DNA of 64,000 nt from Petrimonas sulfuriphila (GTDB lineage Bacteria > Bacteroidota > Bacteroidia > Bacteroidales > Dysgonomonadaceae), in NCBI RefSeq assembly GCF_051201015.1, contig NZ_JBPEHI010000001.1; one strand, written 5' to 3'. The notes below the pieces were generated by a model. That model was not told the origin of the DNA, made no database searches, and saw nothing but the letters and a program-made list of their open reading frames with translations. A program made the translations under genes and the position numbers. The number at the start of each line of letters is the position of its first letter. Positions within the stretch are counted from its first letter, which is position 1. Shown piece by piece: positions 25,279-33,969 of the stretch.

Positions 25279-27822
25279 TTAATCGGCCGGGAGCTTATTT
25301 CCCCGAAAGGTGAAATACCTGAGTCCATAGTAGTCCGTGCTGTTTACCGGCATATCCCCGAAATTTCCGCTGCCAACAGTTCCATTAGCCGGAAGGATGC
25401 CGTAATAACCTCCGGGCTCGGGTGTGAAACGGAAGGTATGTTCATACAGCTCGAAATTATCATACACAACCCTGTTGTCCTCCCGTCGTGACATGCCCGA
25501 TCCAATGTAACTTTGTCCGAAATCAACCTCCATGATCTTTTCTGTGGGTTTGAAGCCATACGGCATCCCGCTTTCCAAATAGCCGTATGGTACACCGCTG
25601 TATAGGATGGCTCCGATCTGCACCGGCTGCAACAGGTGGCGCATCACCTTGAACTTGCAATGAACCTGTGTGCTGTCGGCCGACAAGTTGACATCACTGG
25701 CATTGAGATCGCATAGGGGAGAGAAGTACCGCTCCCAGATGGGATCTCCTTCCAGCGTCAGCTCATCGGTCTCGTAGTTGAAGACACCTCCCAGCGTGGT
25801 GAGCGATCCCTTGATTTTGCTCTCGGTGTTGAGAGACATCTTCTGGGTCTGTTCAAAGACATCCCAGTAGTATCCCAACTTCATGCGTGCATCGGCACTG
25901 CAAAGCGCTTCCATCACGCCCCATACCTTGATGCCCGCATCTACCCTTACGCCTGCTGTGGTGTGCACGCTGCTCGACAGTTCTCCACCCGTGAAGGAGA
26001 GGCCATTCTCGCTGAACTTGGACGCCCGGGTGGTGCTGCGGGTTCTGAATCCCTCGTTGCTGTTGTAGGAGAATCCGAGATCCATCGCGGCACTGTAGCT
26101 CATACCTGCCCTGATCTCTACTTCTCCCCCCACACCGGCAACACCGTAAAAATGGATCACCGGTACAATGGTGAGCGGCGGCACGGGGATGGGGGCGAAA
26201 TAGGCGGTTAGCAGGTGGAACGATTTGTCCACTGCATCGGCTTCCACCTGAACGGTCATATCGGCCGAAAGCTGGATGTCGGGCGATATGCTGGCATGGA
26301 AATAGTGCAGTTTCTTGTCGAAGATGCCTACCAGCAGCCGCATGCTGAGATCCATGCTGGCCGAAACCTCAATTTCGGAGTTGTCGCCAGGCTCCAGCGT
26401 AAAGCTCATGTTGCCGGAGGAATAGTTGTAGTTTTTTCTTCCACTGGCCCTTGTTGCAGGCATAGAAAGTTCAATTTGTGAACCGTTCCGGGTGAAGCTC
26501 ACCGCTTCCCCGTCGGGCGTCTCCACCCGGCTGAGATAGGCCCCTAGTTCCAACTCAACACCACCCTCTCCATTGAGGGAGCCATCCTCGTTCCAGATCG
26601 GTTCTCCCAGCGAGAGCTCCTCAAATACCTCGGTGATATCGTTCACCGGTTCAGCCACCACGGCGATGTATTCGCTTTCCGGGTTGCCCACCGAGACGAT
26701 TCTGCCGATATATCCTTCCGGGAACAATTTGGAGGGAGTATTGAAAAGCAATATCTCACCCATCCTGGGCTCAAATTCTTTTTTCACAGTCATAAAGAGG
26801 GTATGGGTCTCGAACTTCACCTCACCAACCCACTTGTCGTAGCTCGCCAGTCGGGCATCCACGATGTAATCCATCCTGTCAGCATCGACCAGGGTAGCAT
26901 CCTCCTGCAGTTTATATTCCGCCTCGTCCGATGCGGTGACTGTCTCGCCCACCGGGTAGACCCTGCTGCGTTCAATCTTTTTTCCAGATGTCGTACCGAT
27001 CGTCTTTATCACTTCCCTGCCGTCATCCATCACGAATTTCACCTCAAACCCTTTGGTATAATCGCGGGGAGGGATAAAGAGATAGAAATGGTGTAGGGTG
27101 CCATCGAGCTCTAGCCCTTCACCACAGTCTACGGTAAGGATGAGTGCCGGGCCGCTGCCGCTCTCCGGGAAGCGTGCTTCCGGGAGATCCTCGTTCCAGG
27201 CCACCGTGAAAGAACCACTAACCGGTCTCCCCGAGAGATCCCGGAAATGTACCTTGCGCAGACGGTCACCCTCAGTACCGCTGTAACCCACCTTGAGCAG
27301 CGCAAAGAGGTTGCGGAAGCCGATGCCCGACGCACTGCCCTTGCCGGCCATGAAGTTGGCCGGCCCGTAGGGTTGCGACACCCGCTCCTTGAGGGTATAA
27401 GGCTGTATGGCCGGGAAGGTGAGCGTCAACTCGCTGTTGTTGCCAATAGAAGTTCCCTCCCGATAGGGGTAATAGGCCGTCACCTCGCCCGTGGGCATGC
27501 TGTCTTCCGTCCTGAACCGGGCTTTTTTACCGTTTTCCAGGATGTCATCCACACCGGCAGTGAAGAGCAGGTTGCTTCCCCCTCTCTTGCCGAAGACGCC
27601 GATCCGGTCGTTCACCTCCCAACGGACTTCTGCCTTGATGCCGGGTTGATCAATCACTGCGGTTCGGGTCGTTTCTTCACCGTCAATGATGGTAGCTGTC
27701 AATACGTTGTCGCCGGGAGCTGCTCCCTGTTCAAAAGGCTCGTTGGTACATCCCAGTAGTGCGAGGCCAATCACCAGCAGGGATGATTTTATCAGGTTGT
27801 TTGTTTTATCTGTTCTCTTCAT
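25279..27822 (-). CDS. Fimbrillin-like lipoprotein with large C-terminal beta domain
   Basis: 847 residues from the ATG at 27822. This gives a signal peptide and lipobox (SLLVIGLALLGC). The frame is open to 27882, but the extra residues would hide the signal. Residues about 35-300 show the fimbrillin/Mfa-like pattern (TTRTAVIDQPGIKAEVRWEV, DRIGVFG, TAYYPYREGT, LYLFIPPRDY-like strand). The rest (about 350-847) is beta-rich with no recognised family, including a Thr/Arg-rich stretch (RTRSTTRASK). It is probably a surface adhesin or pilus-related subunit. It follows the BACON lipoprotein by 19 bp, so the two are likely co-expressed. Its base composition is noticeably GC-richer than the 957-residue gene. 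Confidence 0.7.
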   Translation of the reverse strand: MKRTDKTNNLIKSSLLVIGLALLGCTNEPFEQGAAPGDNVLTATIIDGEETTRTAVIDQPGIKAEVRWEVNDRIGVFGKRGGSNLLFTAGVDDILENGKKARFRTEDSMPTGEVTAYYPYREGTSIGNNSELTLTFPAIQPYTLKERVSQPYGPANFMAGKGSASGIGFRNLFALLKVGYSGTEGDRLRKVHFRDLSGRPVSGSFTVAWNEDLPEARFPESGSGPALILTVDCGEGLELDGTLHHFYLFIPPRDYTKGFEVKFVMDDGREVIKTIGTTSGKKIERSRVYPVGETVTASDEAEYKLQEDATLVDADRMDYIVDARLASYDKWVGEVKFETHTLFMTVKKEFEPRMGEILLFNTPSKLFPEGYIGRIVSVGNPESEYIAVVAEPVNDITEVFEELSLGEPIWNEDGSLNGEGGVELELGAYLSRVETPDGEAVSFTRNGSQIELSMPATRASGRKNYNYSSGNMSFTLEPGDNSEIEVSASMDLSMRLLVGIFDKKLHYFHASISPDIQLSADMTVQVEADAVDKSFHLLTAYFAPIPVPPLTIVPVIHFYGVAGVGGEVEIRAGMSYSAAMDLGFSYNSNEGFRTRSTTRASKFSENGLSFTGGELSSSVHTTAGVRVDAGIKVWGVMEALCSADARMKLGYYWDVFEQTQKMSLNTESKIKGSLTTLGGVFNYETDELTLEGDPIWERYFSPLCDLNASDVNLSADSTQVHCKFKVMRHLLQPVQIGAILYSGVPYGYLESGMPYGFKPTEKIMEVDFGQSYIGSGMSRREDNRVVYDNFELYEHTFRFTPEPGGYYGILPANGTVGSGNFGDMPVNSTDYYGLRYFTFRGNKLPAD

Positions 27823-27841
27823 GATGCGGTGCTGTTTGTGG

Positions 27842-28801
27842 TTAATCCCATCCCGTGGGGTCATTGTAATCGTAATCATCATTGTCGGAAGCCTCTTCCG
27901 CCTCTTCTTCGTATACCCATAGTTTTCGAGTCAGCGTGCTGGCATAGACAATGATCTCCTGCTCCGGTCTCATCTGGGTGCTGTTGTTGGGCGTTGAGGT
28001 GATGGTGAACTGCGTATCGTTGATCTTATTCACCTGCAACCACTCTCCAACATATCCCAGGGTGAACTCGGTCACGTTGGTCATCACCGTGACCACGATG
28101 GTGCCGCCGTATGAAGGGAGGGGTATGTTGGTGTTCCCATGAGAGGAGAAGAGGTCGAGCTCCGGCAAAGGATCCTGGTAAACCGTGATGGAGGCGAGCG
28201 AGTCGCCCTCATTCCCATAGAGGGTGACCAAGGCTTGTCGGGGAATGTTGCCCGTCCAACTTTCATCAACGGTGATGTTAATGCCTTCGTCCGAAATTTT
28301 TTCAAGCTGGCACCAGGACTGATCAGAACGATAGCTCCAGCCGGTTACGTTGGTTTCAATCCCAATTCCGTTATTACCCCCCTGATAATTCATGATCACC
28401 TTATCGACAACCGGCCTGATGTAAGCCTCCTCGGGCTCTACGGCTGCATCTTGCGTCACCTCGATGGTCACCTTTTTGGCGGTTCCCTCAGCTGCAACGA
28501 TTAGGATTGCTTTCTCCGGAGGGGCGAAAGCCTTGTTTTCAGTTGCAGTTACCGTGAAGTTGGAGGCTCCCTTGTTGACCGTGCACCAGCTCTTGCTGGA
28601 TGTGACGCTCCAACTTTTGGCATTCGTTACGACTGTGATCTCCTTGCTTCCTCCTTCAGCGGCGAAGTGGATGGGTGAGGCGGATACCTCCAGGGTGATT
28701 GTCTTGTTTTCCCCTCCACCGGGGATTTCACCCTTGCCGCAACCGGGCAAAAAAAATAAAATCAAGGCCGCGACAGATAGTGCGAGTGTTGATGTATGCA
28801 T
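27842..28801 (-). CDS. BACON-domain surface lipoprotein
   Basis: 319 residues. Signal peptide and lipobox (LILFFLPGC, Cys21). Three successive BACON-like Ig-fold units follow at about 35-120, 125-210 and 215-300. Each has the W-stretch typical of the family (AKSWSVTSSKSWCTV, VTGWSYRSDQSWCQL, and the degenerate TEFTLGYVGEWLQV) and a closing ITVTQD-like strand (IEVTQDAA, ITVYQDP). It ends in an acidic tail (EEEAEEASDNDDYDY). BACON domains are thought to bind carbohydrate or mucin at the Bacteroidota surface. It is first in a two-gene unit with the fimbrillin-like gene. Confidence 0.85.
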   Translation of the reverse strand: MHTSTLALSVAALILFFLPGCGKGEIPGGGENKTITLEVSASPIHFAAEGGSKEITVVTNAKSWSVTSSKSWCTVNKGASNFTVTATENKAFAPPEKAILIVAAEGTAKKVTIEVTQDAAVEPEEAYIRPVVDKVIMNYQGGNNGIGIETNVTGWSYRSDQSWCQLEKISDEGINITVDESWTGNIPRQALVTLYGNEGDSLASITVYQDPLPELDLFSSHGNTNIPLPSYGGTIVVTVMTNVTEFTLGYVGEWLQVNKINDTQFTITSTPNNSTQMRPEQEIIVYASTLTRKLWVYEEEAEEASDNDDYDYNDPTGWD

Positions 28802-28859
28802 ATTATCTTACAGGTATTGATGCTTCATTTATTCAACGGCTGGCGCCGTAGCGTGGCAG

Positions 28860-28867
28860 CAAAAATA
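28860..28867 (-). promoter_or_regulatory. -7 promoter box (TATTTTTG) of the BACON/fimbrillin unit
   Basis: CAAAAATA on the plus strand, 58 bp before the BACON gene start. It is a full match to TAnnTTTG. A CAAA (TTTG on the minus strand) at 28893 is somewhat far for a -33 element. Confidence 0.45.
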
Positions 28868-28954
28868 GTGTTAACCGGCCGGAGTTTTTTCCCAAATAGA
28901 CAAAAAAATCTTTTGTTTTCACAAAAAAATGGACAAAACCGACAAAAATAGGGG

Positions 28955-28991
28955 CAAAAAAACAAGGCCGACTCAGTTGAGCGGCCTTGTT
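28955..28991 (-). terminator. Rho-independent terminator of the second susC-susD operon
   Basis: A perfect 10-bp stem AACAAGGCCG (28961-28970) / CGGCCTTGTT (28982-28991) around an 11-base loop lies 22 bp after the susD-2 stop. It is followed on the minus strand by an unbroken T run. This is a classic intrinsic terminator. Confidence 0.9.
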
Positions 28992-29013
28992 AAACAATAT
29001 AAAAAATAGAGAA

Positions 29014-30624
29014 TTAATAACCGGGATTCTGTTTCAATTCCGGGTTTTTGTCGAGAGCACCTTGCGGTATTGGTAAATACTTATTGTGTATCTTGAATTC
29101 GCGGTCTTCTACTTTTGAAGTACCGGTAACGACAGCTCGTTTGAATGGGTCGGGCTCCTGGTAGTTTATAGTGCCGGCTACCCTCGTTAACGGACCGTTC
29201 AGTACGGTTTCAGCCACCATTTTACCGTTGGCATCTTTCCAGCGGAGGATATCCGCTCTGCGAATACCTTCACCGGCCAGTTCAACGCCACGTTCGCGAC
29301 GGATGAGTTCGCGTAGGGTTTCTTTTGTCCCGTATTTAGCCTTGTTCACTTCGGGCATTCCTGCTCGGTTACGAACCTGGTTGAGCAGGGTATAAACTGT
29401 TTCAGACGGACCGTTTAACTCATTTTCTGCTTCCGCATAAGACAGCAGTACTTCGGCATAGCGAAAAAGGATTACGCTGACATCGGTACTCCACATATTG
29501 TCATACTGCGATTTCGGAGCAAGATACTTTGCCCAGGTCAATGCCGTTTTGGAGGCGTTATTTGCGTCATCGGGGTCATTGGGGTTTTTATTGCCGCCAA
29601 TGGTCTTATCCAGCGTGTTTATAATACCGCCTTGCCAATCCATACCCGGGTAGAGAACAGTCATGGCCATACGCGGATCACGGTTGGCAAACGGGTGTTT
29701 GGGATCGTATCCGCTGCCGGACTCGTCCTTGGTAAGCCCGTTACTCATTTCATAAGTGTCGACAAGGTTCTGAGTGGGAACCATTGACGACCAGCCTCCA
29801 TCGGCGTTGTTGTACATGGCACCGATTACCCATTGTGAGTAGAGGCTTTTATCCCGCTGATAAGAAGCGATGATTTCTTTTGAGCCTTTCCCGGCAACGG
29901 TGAAAACATGAGCGTAGTTTTCGTCCAGTTCATATTGGCCTAAAGCAACGATGGCTTTGGCCGCGTCAATCGTTCGCTGATAGTCACCGTAATACAGTGC
30001 CGAACGCATCTTTAGCGCTAATGCGGTACCTTTGGCAATGGTGCCGCTTGAGGCCGGTTTGTCGCTTAATAATGGAATAGCCGCATCAATTTCGTCGAAG
30101 ACATATTTTTTCACTTCTTCTTCCGACTTGCGGGGTACTTTCGCTTCATCGGCCGTTGCGTATGAGTCGATGATGGGGAAACCGCCATAGAGCCTGTTTC
30201 TCTCGTAATACTGATAGGCCCGGATTGTTTTTACCTGCCCGATCATATCGTTCTTTACTTTTTCATCGGCAAATTGAATCGGCTCTATATTTGTCAGGAA
30301 GTCATTGCAGCGGCGAATGGTAGTGAAGCGATAAAAATCAGCCACCGCATTGCTGGCGGTCATACCGCCGTTTCCTATGTTTCTCCATCCTTCGTGGATG
30401 TGGAAGTTATATCCGAAATCGGAAGCACAATCCCAGTAAAGGAGATTTTCGTCGCTAAACCATCCGTCGTAGCACCCGATCAAAAATTTCTGGGCGTCCG
30501 CTTCGGTTTTCCAGGTCGTACTCGGTGACAAGGCATCGTGCGGCGCGGTATCTAAAAAACCTTCGCAAGATGTTGCTCCGGCCAGTGCCGCAACAGCTAG
30601 CATATAGATTACTATTTTTTTCAT
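29014..30624 (-). CDS. susD: SusD/RagB family outer-membrane glycan-binding lipoprotein (second pair)
   Basis: 536 residues. Signal peptide with lipobox (LAVAALAGATSC). SusD hallmarks are TIRRCNDFLTNIEP, IRAYQYYERNRLYGGFPII, VILFRYAEVLLSYAEAENEL, LNQVRNRAGMPEV, IRRERGVELAGEGIRRADILRW and the closing YLPIPQGALDKNPELKQNPGY. It is paired with the susC 35 bp upstream and ends before a strong terminator, so the pair forms a closed two-gene operon with no enzyme after it. The ligand is unknown. The adjacent GH109 and fuc genes suggest a host aminosugar- or fucose-bearing glycan. Confidence 0.96.
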   Translation of the reverse strand: MKKIVIYMLAVAALAGATSCEGFLDTAPHDALSPSTTWKTEADAQKFLIGCYDGWFSDENLLYWDCASDFGYNFHIHEGWRNIGNGGMTASNAVADFYRFTTIRRCNDFLTNIEPIQFADEKVKNDMIGQVKTIRAYQYYERNRLYGGFPIIDSYATADEAKVPRKSEEEVKKYVFDEIDAAIPLLSDKPASSGTIAKGTALALKMRSALYYGDYQRTIDAAKAIVALGQYELDENYAHVFTVAGKGSKEIIASYQRDKSLYSQWVIGAMYNNADGGWSSMVPTQNLVDTYEMSNGLTKDESGSGYDPKHPFANRDPRMAMTVLYPGMDWQGGIINTLDKTIGGNKNPNDPDDANNASKTALTWAKYLAPKSQYDNMWSTDVSVILFRYAEVLLSYAEAENELNGPSETVYTLLNQVRNRAGMPEVNKAKYGTKETLRELIRRERGVELAGEGIRRADILRWKDANGKMVAETVLNGPLTRVAGTINYQEPDPFKRAVVTGTSKVEDREFKIHNKYLPIPQGALDKNPELKQNPGY

Positions 30625-30659
30625 ATTTTATTTTTTCGTTTTTAAATGGGTCATACATA

Positions 30660-33600
30660 TTAAAAAGAGATGCTTACGCCAAGAGCATGGGTTTGCGTGA
30701 GAGGAAAGCTCGATGCACGTTCGCTCGAGATTTCCGGATCAACATTAACCAGCATGTTGTGGAGCGTGAAAAGATTTTCCGACGAAAAATAAACACGCAT
30801 ATTCTCAATGCCTATGGGGTTTACAACGCCTTTAGGCAATGTGTAACCGATTTGCAGGTTTTTCATACGTACGTAGCTGGCGTTCTGGATCCAGAATGAT
30901 GACATTACTTGCGATGAAATGCTGGGCGACGTGTTTGAATAGGCAATGCGCGGTATTTTAGCATTTTTGTTTTCGGGAGTCCAGGCGTTTAACCATGCTG
31001 TTGCGGGATGTGAATCATCACCGTCGAAAAAACCGGTTACTTCCTGGTTGATCATGCGGTAAACACCGGCTGCACCCGTGAATATCATGGAAAGATCAAA
31101 ATTCTTATAACCTGCTGTAAGGTTCAGCCCGAACGTTACGGACGGGTCTTTGGAACCGATAAGGGTACGGTCATCAGCGTTCATTTTCCCGTCGTTGTTT
31201 GTATCCTGATAAATAAGGTCTCCTCCTTTGAATTTCCGGTTTCCGAACGGATAGCCTGCCTGAGTGGAATACTTGTCCATCCATGCCTGGGCAGCCTGGT
31301 CTGAATCAAAGAATCCGTCGGCTTTATAGGCGTAGTATGAATTGAGGCGTTCGCCCACTATACGTCGGATATTGCCATTGTTGGGATCATTCATCTGTTG
31401 CACTCCTCCTAAATCAAGGATCTCGTTGCGGTTGTACGCAGCATTACCGGTTGCTCCAAACGACCAGTCGCCCCACTTATTGGTGTAGCTCAGCATCACC
31501 TCAATTCCCCGGTTCACCATAGAGCCTACATTGTCTTTGTATGCATCTAGCGCAAATTCATTAGGAACGGGTACATCCATAATAATTCCGTTGGTTTTTC
31601 TGTCGTAATAATCAACCGTCAGGTTTATCTTGTTATTAAGGGTTGCATCTAATCCTACGCCCCAGGTGCGAGCTTTTTCCCAGGTGATGGTGGGCAATTT
31701 ATACCCTTTCTGGTAATATCCCGATTGCAGCGAACCTCCCAGTAAATATTTTGCATCCAGGTTGTAGGTGTTCATCCACGGATAATAATCATCCAGAGCA
31801 TCCTGATTACCCAGTAACCCCCAAGACGCACGAATCTTAAGGTTGTCCAGCCATCCTTGCGTACCTTCCATGAAGGATTCCTCGCTCAGGCGCCAGGCTC
31901 CGGAGAAAGATGGGAAATATCCCCAACGGTAATCCGGCGCAAAACGTGAAGAGGCATCGGCGCGGACATTAGCTTCGAGTAAATATTTACCGGCAAAGTC
32001 GTAATTGACGCGGCCAAACCACGAGAGCATAGCCAGCTCTCGGGAATTACCCCAGTTTTTTTGTGATGCGGCGTCTCCGGCATCCATGTCTGTAAGGTCG
32101 TTGGAAGGGAATTTTTCGCGGTAAGCCCTGCTGTATGAGTAGTTGTATTTTTCAGTGTGCCAACCACCCATGGCTTTCAGGCTGTGTAATCCGAACTGTT
32201 TGTCGTAATTTAGAATAGCGTCAAAAGTGGTGCGGTTCCAGTTGTAATAGCGTTCATCCAGGTGGTTGGGCTCGGTTTCTTTGTTGGGGTTATAGCGAAT
32301 GTATTTTTGGAAATAACGACTATGTCGCGAATTGCTCACGTGCGAAAGAGTACCTGTGGCAGTTAAACCATCCACAATTTTATAGTCGGCCCCCAGTGTA
32401 CCGGTGAAGTTCTGGTTCAGCCGTTCAACGGTCTGTTTGGCATCAAGCCAGGCTATGGGGTTTCCGTCGGAAATCGTTCCGTAGGTTCCGTCGGGATTGC
32501 GGTTCACAATCCACGGGGCAATACGGTTTAGCTGACGGATAATCTGATCGGAACTCCCACCTTCGTTCGAAGAACTTCCACCTGCGTATGATGAAACGGG
32601 ATCGGCATAGTCGTTTTTAATGTAAGCCAGATTCAACCGTACCCCCAGGCGAGAGTTGACCTGCATATCCATATTGGTACGCCCGTTGAACTGTTGCCTT
32701 TGGGCGTTGGGCAAAATTCCCTTTTGGTCGAGATAACCCACCGATGCCATATATTTAACATCGTCCGTCCCTCCGCCTATATTAACGTTGTGCGAGTGTT
32801 GCAGCCCGGTGCGATAAGCCTCGTCATACCAGTCGGTATTCGGATAAGCCGGGTCCGTGCCGTCTTTGAATTTTTGGATGGCTTCGGCTGAGAAACGGGG
32901 TTGTAGCCCGGCTTCTTCCATGGCTTTGTTGTAGAGGCGTGCATAGTCGTAAGAATCGATGCGTTTGATCATTTCGGTGGGATACTGCAAACCCATATAT
33001 CCGTTATAGGTGATACGTGGTTTCCCTGTCTTGCCCCGTTTGGTGGTAATAAGAATAACCCCGTTTGAGGCTTTGGACCCATAAATGGCTGCGGACGCGG
33101 CATCTTTCAATACGGAGATACTTTCGATGTCGTTGGGGTCGACCGAGTTCATGGTACCCGTTTCGATTCCGTCCACTAGTATGTACGGATCGGCTTTGTT
33201 TAAGGTCCCCACGCCACGTACCCGAATGGTCGCTTCGTCTTGTCCCGGACGTCCTTGTCCCGATGTAACCATAACACCTGGCATCAGCCCCTGTAGAGCT
33301 GAGGATACGTTTGGGACAGGCCGGCTTTCCAGTACTTTATTGTCGATTTGTGCCACCGACCCCGTAAGGTTTACTTTTCGTTGTGTGCCAAAACCCACAA
33401 CCACCACTTCTTCCAATAACTCCGTATCCGATGCCATAGTAATATCGATACGGGAACGTCCGTTAACCGCAACGGTTTGCGATTTCATCCCTACATAACT
33501 GAACACCAGATTGCCGTTAGAAGGTACGTTATTCAGAACGTAGTTTCCGTCAATATCGGTAGTGGTGCCCAAGGTAGCATTACCTTCCACGATAATTGTT

Positions 33601-33740
33601 GCTCCGATTACCTCAAGTCCGGTATCGTCTTTCACGTTACCACTAACGGTAATGTTTTGAGCAAACATTCCTAGGGATATTGTCCACAGCATGGCGAACA
33701 ACAGGCCCTTCCATTTACTAGTTGAATGTCTTTCTTTCAT
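30660..33740 (-). CDS. susC: SusC/RagA family TonB-linked outer-membrane receptor (second pair)
   Basis: 1026 residues, by chance the same length as the first SusC. Signal peptide, CarboxypepD_reg-like domain, TELLEEVVVVGFGTQRKVNL, plug with ESISVLKDAASAAIYGSKAS, then a barrel ending LTQTHALGVSISF. The first ~125 residues are almost identical to the first SusC, whereas the barrel is only distantly related, so the two should import different ligands. No CAAAnnTA box is visible in the 229 bp upstream. It may depend on read-through from the GH109 gene past a terminator-like hairpin, or on a non-consensus promoter. Confidence 0.97.
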   Translation of the reverse strand: MKERHSTSKWKGLLFAMLWTISLGMFAQNITVSGNVKDDTGLEVIGATIIVEGNATLGTTTDIDGNYVLNNVPSNGNLVFSYVGMKSQTVAVNGRSRIDITMASDTELLEEVVVVGFGTQRKVNLTGSVAQIDNKVLESRPVPNVSSALQGLMPGVMVTSGQGRPGQDEATIRVRGVGTLNKADPYILVDGIETGTMNSVDPNDIESISVLKDAASAAIYGSKASNGVILITTKRGKTGKPRITYNGYMGLQYPTEMIKRIDSYDYARLYNKAMEEAGLQPRFSAEAIQKFKDGTDPAYPNTDWYDEAYRTGLQHSHNVNIGGGTDDVKYMASVGYLDQKGILPNAQRQQFNGRTNMDMQVNSRLGVRLNLAYIKNDYADPVSSYAGGSSSNEGGSSDQIIRQLNRIAPWIVNRNPDGTYGTISDGNPIAWLDAKQTVERLNQNFTGTLGADYKIVDGLTATGTLSHVSNSRHSRYFQKYIRYNPNKETEPNHLDERYYNWNRTTFDAILNYDKQFGLHSLKAMGGWHTEKYNYSYSRAYREKFPSNDLTDMDAGDAASQKNWGNSRELAMLSWFGRVNYDFAGKYLLEANVRADASSRFAPDYRWGYFPSFSGAWRLSEESFMEGTQGWLDNLKIRASWGLLGNQDALDDYYPWMNTYNLDAKYLLGGSLQSGYYQKGYKLPTITWEKARTWGVGLDATLNNKINLTVDYYDRKTNGIIMDVPVPNEFALDAYKDNVGSMVNRGIEVMLSYTNKWGDWSFGATGNAAYNRNEILDLGGVQQMNDPNNGNIRRIVGERLNSYYAYKADGFFDSDQAAQAWMDKYSTQAGYPFGNRKFKGGDLIYQDTNNDGKMNADDRTLIGSKDPSVTFGLNLTAGYKNFDLSMIFTGAAGVYRMINQEVTGFFDGDDSHPATAWLNAWTPENKNAKIPRIAYSNTSPSISSQVMSSFWIQNASYVRMKNLQIGYTLPKGVVNPIGIENMRVYFSSENLFTLHNMLVNVDPEISSERASSFPLTQTHALGVSISF

Positions 33741-33775
33741 TCTGTTCTCATTTTTAAATTAATACTCATAATTGT
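33360..33775 (-). repeat. Near-identical susC 5' segment, copy 2
   Basis: Counterpart of 23050-23460. It covers the signal peptide, the CarboxypepD-like domain and the first plug residues of susC-2 plus about 30 bp of leader. Differences are mostly single silent substitutions. Confidence 0.75.
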
Positions 33776-33805
33776 ACAATCCTTAGGGTTATAAGATTGT
33801 TTGTG

Positions 33806-33854
33806 GCAAAAAGCCGGTTATGCCGTTCTGTCCTTTTCAGGAAGCGGCATAACC
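33806..33854 (-). terminator. Hairpin terminator after the GH109 gene
   Basis: A perfect 10-bp stem GGTTATGCCG (33816-33825) / CGGCATAACC (33845-33854) with a 19-base loop that has its own short inner stem. The next minus-strand bases are GGCTTTTTGCC, giving a five-T run. It lies 115 bp after the GH109 stop and about 75 bp before the susC-2 start. A second short inverted repeat (AAACATT 33863-33869, AATGTTT 33875-33881) lies between it and GH109. Confidence 0.7.
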
Positions 33855-33969
33855 ATTAGGCCAAACATTGTTCAAATGTTTAGTGTATAAATTGGTGGGG
33901 TTGAAATCAATAATTGTGGCCTTCTTGTCTTTTTTCTAACAGCAAAGAGCGGTTAAGGGGAGAAAAGGA

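Noticed and set aside
23429..28900. Possible integrative element around the AraC/BACON/fimbrillin genes
   Set aside because: No integrase, transposase, tRNA attachment site or flanking direct repeats were seen. Composition alone is not enough.
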